From an uncultured Collinsella sp. (GTDB lineage Bacteria; Actinomycetota; Coriobacteriia; Coriobacteriales; Coriobacteriaceae): DNA of 24,019 bases. Where the stretch lies: contig URYU01000009.1 of assembly GCA_900552155.1 (NCBI GenBank), positions 1-24,019 on the forward strand. Reading direction: 5' to 3'. Below, piece by piece: positions 1 through 5,848 of the stretch; positions within the stretch are counted from its first letter, which is position 1; the number at the start of each line of letters is the position of its first letter. Below the pieces are notes generated by a model. It had not been told where the DNA came from. It did no database searches and saw only the letters and a list, made by a program, of their open reading frames with translations. The position numbers and the translations under genes are program-made.

Positions 1-14
1 TCCACGGGTTCGCA

Positions 15-27
15 TGCGGCTTTTTTG
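15..27 (+). terminator. Possible 3' end of a terminator cut by the window edge
   Basis: A GC-rich stretch (GCATGCGGC) runs straight into six T residues at 21-26. This looks like the right arm and T-tract of a rho-independent terminator for a plus-strand gene left of the window. The left arm is not visible, so the hairpin cannot be confirmed. Confidence 0.3.
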
Positions 28-55
28 ATTTTGGTGAGCCCGTGCGGCCCGTTTA

Positions 56-110
56 TCTCGATCTGTAACATCTAGCAGGGATTTTCAATCCTAACTGTTA
101 TAGATTTAGA
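56..110. repeat. 55-bp intergenic palindrome, copy 1
   Basis: Left arm TCTCGATCTGTAAC (56-69) faces right arm GTTATAGATTTAGA (97-110). It is the most degenerate of three copies. The inner bases TAG (73-75) and CTA (91-93) continue the pairing, so the arm is about 20 nt around a loop of about 15 nt. No T-tract follows either end, which argues against a terminator. It resembles REP-like elements or a regulator site; the function is unknown. Confidence 0.8.
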
Positions 111-135
111 CGAACGGGCGACCAGGGCTGAAAGA

Positions 136-190
136 TCTCAATCTGTAACACGTAGCCCACTTTCGACCGTCTAACTGTTACAGATCGAGA
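136..190. repeat. 55-bp intergenic palindrome, copy 2
   Basis: Left arm TCTCAATCTGTAAC (136-149) faces right arm GTTACAGATCGAGA (177-190), with one mismatch. Length and internal layout match copies 1 and 3, and it starts 80 bp after copy 1. Arms and the CTAACTG motif before the right arm are conserved while the loop varies, as expected if the folded or dyad form is what is selected. Confidence 0.85.
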
Positions 191-216
191 CAAACGCCAC
201 AGGTCAATCCCTTTAA

Positions 217-271
217 TCTCAATCTGTAACATCTAGCCGAGTTTTTCGATCCCAACTGTTACAGATTGAGA
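217..271. repeat. 55-bp intergenic palindrome, copy 3
   Basis: Left arm TCTCAATCTGTAAC (217-230) and right arm GTTACAGATTGAGA (258-271) are perfect 14-nt reverse complements. The copy starts 81 bp after copy 2 and ends about 35 bp before the promoter-like sequence of the toxin-antitoxin pair. It could be one of three upstream binding sites or a REP-type repeat unrelated to that pair. Confidence 0.85.
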
Positions 272-302
272 CGATTCGACGGTACCGGTCGCTTGGACAC
301 AC

Positions 303-322
303 CGTGGTACAATTATGCCACG
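303..322 (+). promoter_or_regulatory. Extended -10 promoter inside a small palindrome, toxin-antitoxin pair
   Basis: TGGTACAAT (305-313) matches an extended -10 (TGn-TACAAT) with no convincing -35. It sits inside the dyad CGTGG (303-307) and CCACG (318-322). A dyad covering the -10 is the usual place for the autoregulatory operator of Phd/YefM-type antitoxins; binding here is inferred. Confidence 0.5.
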
Positions 323-339
323 ACGCAAAGGAGGTACCC

Positions 340-606
340 ATGTCCGCTTGTGTGCCCGTCCGAGACATGAAGGACACTGCCACATTCACCGCACTTGTTG
401 AGTCTGAGCGCGACGTCACCGTAACCAAGAACGGCTACGAGACCATGCACTGCATCAGCAGCGACCAGTATCGCCTCATGCAAGAAGAAATCGCCAAGGC
501 AAAACTGCTGTCTCGTATGATGATGGCAGAAGACGAAATATCGCAAGGCGACTACAGCGATTACGAATCCTTCGCGGCTTCGATACGAGACAAATATGAC
601 CTATAA
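340..606 (+). CDS. Phd/YefM-type antitoxin
   Basis: This is an 88-residue protein, if started at ATG 340, which follows a strong AAAGGAGG site with 5-nt spacing; the longer in-frame GTG at 304 lies in the promoter and is rejected. The N-terminal part (MSACVPVRDMKDTATFTALV) and the following VTVTKNGYETM strand resemble the Phd/YefM DNA-binding fold, where a 'pre-strand, helix, then V-T-(K/R)-N/R-G' pattern is typical. The acidic C-terminal part (DEISQGDYSDYESFAASIRD) would wrap the toxin. It overlaps the downstream toxin gene by 11 bp, a standard translationally coupled toxin-antitoxin arrangement. It would neutralise the toxin and repress its own promoter. Family call is from pattern recognition only; moderately sure. 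Confidence 0.8.
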   Translation: MSACVPVRDMKDTATFTALVESERDVTVTKNGYETMHCISSDQYRLMQEEIAKAKLLSRMMMAEDEISQGDYSDYESFAASIRDKYDL

Positions 607-901
607 CGTCGTAATCCTCAAAAGCGCGCGATATGAGTACGAGAGTATTGTCGGATACCTTGCCCAAATCCTCAAGAATCCGCGCACAGCAGGCAATTTT
701 GTCGCTGAGTTTGAATATCAGCTTGATCCGCTTCGCGAGCAGCCGCTCCTACGTCCCCTCTCGCACATGCAAGAGCTGGCTGCACGTAATTACCGATCGT
801 TTCCCGTCAACAACTACGTGTGTCTTTACAAGTTTGAGCACGAAACAATCTATATCGCCCACATCTTTCATCAGTCACAGGACTACGCCCGCCTGGTCTA
901 G
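596..901 (+). CDS. RelE/ParE-superfamily toxin
   Basis: This is a 101-residue basic protein, the usual size for RelE/ParE toxins. It opens with YNVVILKSARYEYESIVGYL, matching the family's first beta strand followed by two helices ('A..dl..i..Yi'). It ends with the strand pair NYVCLYKFEHETIYIAHIFH and the tail SQDYARLV, resembling the family's 'y.v.Y.v.d..v.I..i.h.rqd' ending. The ATG at 596 lies inside the antitoxin reading frame (11-bp overlap), so translation is coupled. Members either cleave mRNA on the ribosome (RelE) or poison gyrase (ParE); the sequence alone does not settle which. Base composition is visibly less GC-rich than the metabolic genes further right, fitting an acquired module. 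No plus-strand terminator is obvious in 902-999. Confidence 0.8.
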   Translation: MTYNVVILKSARYEYESIVGYLAQILKNPRTAGNFVAEFEYQLDPLREQPLLRPLSHMQELAARNYRSFPVNNYVCLYKFEHETIYIAHIFHQSQDYARLV

Positions 902-999
902 CCCACAAGCTGAATACTTGGCCCGAGCACATTTGCGTGTCATATTGAAGCGATAATCCCCGCCCCGGCAGAGAGCAGAAGTATCGTCTGCAGCGTTAG

Positions 1000-1764
1000 C
1001 TAGCAGATGACCTGCGTGTGTTCCTCGATGGCGACACGATCCTCGGCGGCGATACCCGGCTCGCACACCACGGCGTCCAAATTGTCCAAGCGGCAGAAGG
1101 TGTAGAAGTCGCGCTTGCCGATCTTGCTGGAGTCGGCGATCAGATAGCGCGAGTCGGCCTTGCTAAAGGCGAGCTGCTGAATACGACCCTCATCCATATT
1201 AGACGTAGACACGTCGCCATCCAGAATGCCGTTGGCGCCGATAAACGCCGCATCGATACCCAACGCACGCAGAGTATCCTCGGCCGTTGGCCCCACAAAA
1301 GCGGCGGTGCGGCGACGGTACATACCGCCCACGAGGCACAGGTCGCAGTCTTCGCGCGCCTCGAGCAGGTTAAACACCGAAAGCGAATTGGTCACAATGC
1401 GCAGGCGAAACGCCGGCAGCATCGAGGCCATCTGCTCCACCGTAGTGCCCGTGCCCAAAAAGATGGTCGAGCCTTCCTCGATAAGCTCCACAGCACGGCG
1501 CGCAATCTGCAGCTTTTCCTCGGCATGCTTGGTGCGCTTTTCGCTGTGCGAATACTCATGGCGCAGCATAGCGTGGGGACGGCCCTGTGCACTGCGGGCT
1601 CCGCCGTGCACGCGCTCGATCTCGCCTAGGCTCGCAAGTTCTTCGAGGTCGCGGCGGATCGTCATATCCGAGACACCTAACGCATCCGAAATCTCCTTGA
1701 CCGAGACCGTGCCCTGCTCTTCGAGCAGCTGACGAACCTTATCCTGTCGCTCTGCCTTAATCAC
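1000..1764 (-). CDS. DeoR-family repressor, LacR/GlpR-like
   Basis: This 254-residue protein starts at GTG 1764 with a GAGGA site about 7 nt upstream. Residues 1-57 form the DeoR winged helix, with the signature VSDMTIRRDLEEL and a following wing (VHGGARS). The rest is the sugar-phosphate sensor domain related to ribose-5-phosphate isomerase: GTGTTVEQMA, TNSLSVFNLL, LVGG, FVGP, STSNMDEGRIQQ and LIADSSKIGKRDF are all in place. Overall it resembles LacR of the tagatose-6-phosphate pathway, which responds to a sugar phosphate such as tagatose 6-phosphate. It is divergent from galM and lies near lacX, lacC and nagA/agaS genes, so it likely represses galactose or amino-sugar catabolism. The exact ligand and targets are inferred. 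Confidence 0.9.
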   Translation of the reverse strand: MIKAERQDKVRQLLEEQGTVSVKEISDALGVSDMTIRRDLEELASLGEIERVHGGARSAQGRPHAMLRHEYSHSEKRTKHAEEKLQIARRAVELIEEGSTIFLGTGTTVEQMASMLPAFRLRIVTNSLSVFNLLEAREDCDLCLVGGMYRRRTAAFVGPTAEDTLRALGIDAAFIGANGILDGDVSTSNMDEGRIQQLAFSKADSRYLIADSSKIGKRDFYTFCRLDNLDAVVCEPGIAAEDRVAIEEHTQVIC

Positions 1765-1816
1765 GATGAATCCTCGCCGTTCTATGCGTGCATATCATTC
1801 AAACAATAACGAACAA

Positions 1817-1825
1817 ATTGTATCA
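1817..1825 (-). promoter_or_regulatory. Extended -10 promoter for the DeoR-type regulator
   Basis: Read on the minus strand the sequence is TGATACAAT, an extended -10 (TGn-TACAAT), about 53 nt upstream of the GTG start. A TTGACG lies upstream but only 13 nt away, so it is not a well-placed -35. Flanking AT-rich sequence (AACAATAACGAACAAATTG) could hold an operator. Confidence 0.4.
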
Positions 1826-1970
1826 GACTCGCGCGCGTCAAAAATGAACGCCCGCACAGCTCCAATCATCACTTTTTTGAGAAAAATACCCCCTGCTTTA
1901 GTGGGGTGTAGTGATAATCTCGCCTGTTCGCGCTACAGTTTGTCGGAAATACCTCGATGTTAGGAACCAA

Positions 1971-3023
1971 ATGATCACTTCCGAGCTTTTCGGCACCGCG
2001 CCGTGCGGTACCCCCGTTCATCGTTACACCCTCAACGGGCCCGAGATCTGCGTTCGCATTATGGACTATGGCGCCACCGTGCTGGGTATCGATGTGCCCG
2101 ACATTCCCGGCAACGTGCGCGATGTGGTGCTGGGCTTCGATAAGCTCGAGGATTACTTTGACAACCCCGCCTGCTTTGGCGCAACCATCGGGCCTGTGGC
2201 CAACCGCACTGCAGGTGCCACGATCACCATCGCCGGCACGGACTGGCATATGCCGGCCAACGAAGGCGCCAACAACCTACACAGCGATCTTGAGCACGGC
2301 CTGCACAAGCGCGTATGGGACGTTGAGCTCGACGAGACTCACAACGCCGTGCGCATGACCACCTCGCTTAAGGATGGCGAGCTGGGCCTGCCCGGCAACC
2401 GAATCTTTACGGCTGTGTTTACCGTTACGCGCACCGGCGTCTTCCGCATCGAGTATGGTTGCGAGAGCGACCGCGCCACCTACGTGTCCATGACCAACCA
2501 CACGTACTTTAATCTTGCCGGCCATAACGCCGGCATGGACTGCGAGCACTTCTTTGTTGCCAACGCTGCCCACTACCTGCCCATCAACGAGCAGAATATC
2601 CCCACCGGCGAGATCGCTCCGGTCGAGGGCACGCCGTTTGACTTCCGTGAGCTGCGCCCCGTCGCGCCTGGCATGGAGGCCGACGATCCCCAGATTAAGC
2701 AGGCACGCGGCTACGACCACTGCCTGTGCATCGATGGCTATCAGTACGGCCGTAATCTGCGCCGCGCCCTGCACGTCGAGGAGATGTGGACCGGTCGTGA
2801 GTTGGATTACTACACCACCGCCCCGGGCGTGCAGCTCTACACCGGCAACTGGCTGGGCGACGAGCACGCCAAGGACGATGCCAACTATGGCTGGGGCGCT
2901 GGCTTTGCCCTCGAGGCAGAGATGTACCCCGACACACCGCACCAGCCGCTGTTCCCGCAGGGCATTGTGGGCCCGGGTCACCCCTACAGCAATGTGATCG
3001 AATACCACTTTATGAGGCACTAA
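1971..3023 (+). CDS. galM: Galactose mutarotase (aldose 1-epimerase)
   Basis: This is a 350-residue protein, normal for GalM. It interconverts alpha and beta anomers of galactose or glucose in the cytoplasm. Family landmarks are present in order: GPVANRTAGA with Asn78/Arg79, NNLHSD with His104, NHTYFNLAGH with catalytic His177, a YDH motif with Asp249, and LEAEMYPDTPHQ with the likely catalytic base Glu315. I chose ATG 1971, preceded by AGGAA at close spacing; the open frame extends to GTG 1911, but those 20 residues are not family-like and overlap the probable promoter. It is divergent from the DeoR-family regulator with a 206-bp shared control region and is followed by a strong terminator, so it is probably a single-gene unit. 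Confidence 0.93.
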   Translation: MITSELFGTAPCGTPVHRYTLNGPEICVRIMDYGATVLGIDVPDIPGNVRDVVLGFDKLEDYFDNPACFGATIGPVANRTAGATITIAGTDWHMPANEGANNLHSDLEHGLHKRVWDVELDETHNAVRMTTSLKDGELGLPGNRIFTAVFTVTRTGVFRIEYGCESDRATYVSMTNHTYFNLAGHNAGMDCEHFFVANAAHYLPINEQNIPTGEIAPVEGTPFDFRELRPVAPGMEADDPQIKQARGYDHCLCIDGYQYGRNLRRALHVEEMWTGRELDYYTTAPGVQLYTGNWLGDEHAKDDANYGWGAGFALEAEMYPDTPHQPLFPQGIVGPGHPYSNVIEYHFMRH

Positions 3024-3051
3024 GCCCACAACGCAACATATCGCACAGCAG

Positions 3052-3084
3052 CGCCCGCCGGCACCACTGCCGACGGGCGTTTTT
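3052..3084 (+). terminator. Rho-independent terminator of galM
   Basis: CGCCCGCCGGCA (3052-3063) pairs with TGCCGACGGGCG (3068-3079) with one mismatch around a 4-nt loop, followed by TTTTT (3080-3084). It lies 28 bp after the galM stop codon. Confidence 0.9.
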
Positions 3085-3088
3085 CTAC

Positions 3089-3272
3089 CTAGTCATTGGG
3101 GACGTTCTTAAATGACTAGTCATTGGGGACAGTCTTTAACGTTTGGCGAGAAGGACTGTCCCAATCTGCCGACACTTGGGGACGTTCCTAAAAGGCCGGC
3201 ACATAAGGAACGTCCCCAAGTGCCAAGGGTGTCCCGTTTGACTAGTCATTTAAGAACGTCCCCAATGACTAG
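3089..3272. repeat. 184-bp nested inverted-repeat element (REP/BIME-like)
   Basis: The outer arms 3089-3120 and 3241-3272 are perfect 32-nt reverse complements, each of them bounded by CTAGTCATT and AATGACTAG. Inside are two further stem-loops: ATTGGGGACAGTC (3122-3134) facing GGACTGTCCCAAT (3153-3165), and CACTTGGGGACGTTCCT (3173-3189) facing AGGAACGTCCCCAAGTG (3206-3222, perfect 17 nt). All stems share the TTGGGGAC core. Related GGGGAC palindromes are, as I recall, common repeats in actinobacterial and other genomes and are often mobilised by REP-associated tyrosine transposases; none is encoded in this window. The right arm overlaps the 3' end of the next gene. Confidence 0.9.
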
Positions 3273-3740
3273 TTGGATGGGGTCGGGATTGGAGCTGGGG
3301 AGGTAACGGATTTCTAGCTCTATGCCGAGTTCTTGTAGCTCTTTGAAGGCAGCGATGTCCGTATCGTCTACGGCGACTGCGGGCGTTATGGGGTGCTTGC
3401 CCTCCCCCGCCTGCATATGGCCAATGCTGATCTTGGTGATCGGCACACCACCCTTAACCAGCGCGAGTGCATCCGTGGGCGACGCCACCATGATGAGAAT
3501 CCATTGGCGCGGCGTTGCGGTATGAATGATGTCGACAGTCCTTTGCACCGAGAAAAACCGCGTCCAGACACCCTCGGGTGTCGCCACCCTCATAGGGGCC
3601 CACTTGCGCGAATCAGCCGCAATCTCATCGTTGACGATTAAAACAAGGTTGGAACCCACGACTTCGTTCCACAGCTCAACGTCTTGCCCGTAAATAAACC
3701 GGTCATCGATGCGTGTGAGAAGAATCTTGGGTTGAGCCAT
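3246..3740 (-). CDS. Orphan mannose-family PTS EIIB, active-site His replaced by Tyr
   Basis: This is a 164-residue protein (start ATG 3740 after GGGGTG; a GTG two codons upstream is less likely). It aligns end to end with the EIIB at 12995-13477: LLTRIDDRFIYGQ against LLTRIDNRLVHGQ, then shared LVKGGVPI, K.SIGHM and AAFKELQELGIELEIR. In EIIB proteins of this family the His of R-(L/F)-(I/V)-H-G-Q carries the phosphate; here that position (residue 17) is Tyr, so normal phosphotransfer should be impossible. The last eight residues (LVIGDVLK) and the stop lie inside the arm of the adjacent repeat, so the native C-terminus appears to have been replaced. There are no EIIC or EIID genes beside it. 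It may be a decaying paralog or a non-catalytic regulator. Confidence 0.85.
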   Translation of the reverse strand: MAQPKILLTRIDDRFIYGQDVELWNEVVGSNLVLIVNDEIAADSRKWAPMRVATPEGVWTRFFSVQRTVDIIHTATPRQWILIMVASPTDALALVKGGVPITKISIGHMQAGEGKHPITPAVAVDDTDIAAFKELQELGIELEIRYLPSSNPDPIQLVIGDVLK

Positions 3741-3829
3741 CGCCACCCCATTCTGTTTGAGACCCGTAAGAGCAAGACATCACGTCTCCAATATTAGTGC
3801 ATTTAAAGTGAGAAAAGCCGTCAGAACAC

Positions 3830-3858
3830 TTGCGCGGATTTGCGATGTCCCGTATCAT
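3830..3858 (+). promoter_or_regulatory. Promoter of tRNA-Thr
   Basis: TTGCGC (3830-3835) and TATCAT (3853-3858) are separated by 17 bp, a good sigma-70-type spacing. The predicted start is about 30 nt before the tRNA, leaving a short 5' leader to be trimmed. Confidence 0.55.
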
Positions 3859-3897
3859 AGACAGCCGTTGACGCCTCAGTTGCGTCATCACATGGCC

Positions 3898-3973
3898 GCC
3901 AGCGTAGCTCAGTTGGTAGAGCACCGCTCTCGTAAAGCGGGGGTCACCGGTTCGAGCCCGGTCGCTGGCTCCA
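3898..3973 (+). tRNA. tRNA-Thr(CGT)
   Basis: This is a 76-nt cloverleaf with encoded CCA. Acceptor GCCAGCG (3898-3904) pairs with CGCTGGC (3963-3969). D stem is GCTC/GAGC. Anticodon stem CCGCT/AGCGG encloses loop CTCGTAA with anticodon CGT at 3931-3933 (reads ACG, threonine). T arm ACCGG-TTCGAGC-CCGGT is canonical. It has its own promoter upstream and a terminator 11 nt downstream, so it is transcribed alone. Confidence 0.97.
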
Positions 3974-3984
3974 TTGCACAAGAT

Positions 3985-4007
3985 AGCCGCCTTCGGGCGG
4001 CTTTTTT
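3985..4007 (+). terminator. Rho-independent terminator after tRNA-Thr
   Basis: AGCCGCC (3985-3991), stable TTCG tetraloop, GGCGGCT (3996-4002), then a run of T to 4007. It is a textbook terminator. Confidence 0.93.
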
Positions 4008-4078
4008 GTTGCCGATTTCGAGCGCACATCCGCCACTCCAAGCACAACTCCGCCGGCAACTCCCCTACTCAACAAAAA

Positions 4079-4122
4079 GCCCCGCCAGCCGCAATCCCCT
4101 AAGGAGCCGCGATCAGCGGGGC
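4079..4122 (-). terminator. Likely terminator of the lacX-lacC-yhcH operon
   Basis: GCCCCGC (4079-4085) pairs with GCGGGGC (4116-4122). On the minus strand the hairpin is followed by a U-run (AAAAA at 4074-4078 on the plus strand). The 30-nt loop contains smaller possible stems. It lies about 60 bp downstream of the minus-strand gene ending at 4183. Confidence 0.65.
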
Positions 4123-4182
4123 CTAAGCGCGCTCCCCCAAAGGATAACGCTCACAACACGAACAGCTCAGCCGAGCAGTGCG

Positions 4183-4656
4183 CTACTCCTCCCAGTAAGC
4201 GTCTGCAAGCAGCTTAAAGCAGATCTTCTTGACCGGCTGCGCGCCATCGCCCGGGAACTCGAGCGTCGGCATATGAGGCTCGCCAGCAACAAACAGCGCA
4301 AACTTGTCGTCAGCAAGATCGCCGGCGATCGAAGCGTCGGAATCGACCAGATCGTAGTCGTCCTTCTCGTCAAACTCCTGGACCAGCGTCAGGCTGCCCG
4401 TGGCAACCTTAAAGGCCTCGCGACCCTCGACGTCGATCTGCAGGTCGTGATAGCGCTGATGCGTCTCATAGTGAGCCTCGGCTTCGGGACGCGTCGTGGG
4501 AGCCATGACGTTCGCAAAGACCTTGTCGCCCAGAATCGGATGGCTGCCGACCTCGAGCTTCGCCGGATCGTTCTCCTCGAGCCAATCGATCAGCACGTCG
4601 AGGCCCTTGAGCATTCCACGGTACTCCTCGATATCGCCCAATGCACCGTAAATCAT
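4183..4656 (-). CDS. YhcH/YjgK/YiaL (EbgC-like) family protein
   Basis: This is a 157-residue cupin-like protein of the DUF386 family, which includes the beta-galactosidase small subunit EbgC and the sialic-acid anomerase YhcH/NanQ. The family's metal or ligand residues are recognisable: E-T-H at residues 64-66 in AHYETHQRYHDLQ, VEG at 76-78, and GEPHMP with His128. Such proteins are thought to speed interconversion of sugar anomers or bind sugar ligands. It is last in a minus-strand series with the lacX-like gene and lacC, with a nagA remnant just upstream. Together with galM and lacX-like genes, it is the third anomer-handling protein near this locus. A substrate cannot be read from sequence. 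Confidence 0.85.
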   Translation of the reverse strand: MIYGALGDIEEYRGMLKGLDVLIDWLEENDPAKLEVGSHPILGDKVFANVMAPTTRPEAEAHYETHQRYHDLQIDVEGREAFKVATGSLTLVQEFDEKDDYDLVDSDASIAGDLADDKFALFVAGEPHMPTLEFPGDGAQPVKKICFKLLADAYWEE

Positions 4657-4688
4657 CTAAATCCCCTCTCGGATCGTTTCTTTGGCGG

Positions 4689-4842
4689 CTACTCGGCAAA
4701 CGCATTACCGACGCTGTTGCCACCCACATGCGTCTCGACCAGGGTAAGGTCGGGATTGAACACGACAGTGTCGGCGTCGCGCCCCGGCATAATGCTACTG
4801 CACTTGTCGTCGACATGAGCTAGCAACCGATGCCGGGGCCGC
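4689..4842 (-). pseudogene. Remnant 3' end of a nagA gene
   Basis: Read on the minus strand, 4820-4689 translates as a close copy of the C-terminus of the intact NagA encoded at 7547-8716, including KCSSIMPGRDAD, LTLVETHVGG and SVGNAFAE followed by TAG. About 43 residues can be aligned, then a small indel shifts the frame, and weaker DNA similarity runs to about 4842. No start codon or catalytic part remains. It lies between lacC and the yhcH-type gene on the same strand, suggesting that a full nagA once sat in this operon and was deleted. It is not a working gene. Confidence 0.85.
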
Positions 4843-4853
4843 AGTACAAGCTC

Positions 4854-5789
4854 CTACAGCTCGGTCACGACAACGCCGTTGTAAACCTCGTCCCAACGAT
4901 CCATAACCAAGTGGCCAGTCATGGGATCCATGGCATTGAGCTTGCCGCAGGTGTTGGCGGTACGCAGCACCGTCTCGTCGTCGGCGCCGGCAGCAATCGC
5001 ATGTGCGAAGCCGGCAATGGTCGAATCGCCAGAGCCCGTAGCGTTAACGGCGGGGATATCGGGGGTCTTGGCGCGGAACGCACGGCCATTGTGGAAGCCA
5101 ACGGAGCCGGCAGCGCCCATGGATACGACGACCCAGGGGATATCGGAGAAGCGGGCGTCAGAGGCGAGCGCGGAACGGAGCTCGTCCACATCGTCGGTGG
5201 TAAAGCTCGTGCCCAGAAGGCCGTTAATTTCGGTCAGGTTAGGCTTAACCAGCTCAGGCTTGACCTCGGACTTGAGCGCAGCCTCAAGCGAGGCACCCGA
5301 GGTATCGAGCAGCACCTTGGCGCCGGCGTTCTCGGCAATGCCCGTGATCTTGGCGTAGTAGTCCGCCTCGACGCCGCGGGGCAGCGAACCCGAGATGGTA
5401 ACGACATCGGCCTTGCTCGCAAGCTCGGCGAACTTGGCGGTAAAGGCATCGAGCTCCTCGGGGGCAATCGTCGGGCCGCTCTCGAGCAGCTCGGTCTGGT
5501 TACCGGCATGAAGGATATTGAGGCAGATGCGGGTCTCGCCCTTGATGGGCACAAAATCATTCTTAATGCCGTTGGCATCCATGAGCTCGGCCATATAGGC
5601 GCCCATATGACCACCAAGCAGGCCGGTTGCCACGACATCGTCGCCCAGCTGGCCCAGGACGCGGGCCACGTTGAGGCCCTTACCGCCGGCGGTCTTTTCG
5701 GGCGTCACGCGGTTGACGTCGTCGATAATGAGCTCATAGAGCTGCTAGCGCGTATCGACGGACGGGTTCATCGTAACGGTGAGGATCAT
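4854..5789 (-). pseudogene. lacC: Tagatose-6-phosphate kinase with in-frame amber codon
   Basis: Apart from one stop, this is a full-length (311-codon) PfkB-family kinase highly similar in layout to LacC, which phosphorylates tagatose 6-phosphate to the 1,6-bisphosphate. It has the N-terminal MILTVTMNPSVDTR, the TAGGKGLNVARVL substrate/glycine motif, SGSLPRG, KPNLTEINGLLG, and the catalytic NATGSGDSTIAGF near the C-terminus. Start ATG 5787-5789 is 7 nt after AGGAG. Codon 15 (5745-5747) is TAG where the family has Tyr. An internal GTG at 5706-5708 could restart translation, but would omit the first strand and the NPSVD sugar-binding residues. It is 59 bp downstream of the lacX-like gene. Most likely it is a recent pseudogene; suppression or a sequencing error is possible. 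Confidence 0.85.
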
Positions 5790-5848
5790 TTCTAGCTCCT
5801 TATCTCGCAGGCTCCTTATGCCTTGCAAAACGAATTGGCTACATGCGA

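Noticed and set aside
56..271. The three palindromes as a CRISPR array
   Set aside because: The repeats are 55 bp dyads with 25-26 bp gaps, only three copies, and no cas genes; the internal loops vary within the repeat unit, unlike CRISPR.
3898..4007. tRNA-Thr as an integration site for a mobile element
   Set aside because: No integrase gene and no second copy of the tRNA 3' end were seen in the window.
3703..4059. 118-codon minus-strand frame across the tRNA region
   Set aside because: It reads antisense through tRNA-Thr; the ARTGDPRFTRAVLYQLSY-type peptide is a familiar artefact of translated tRNA genes.
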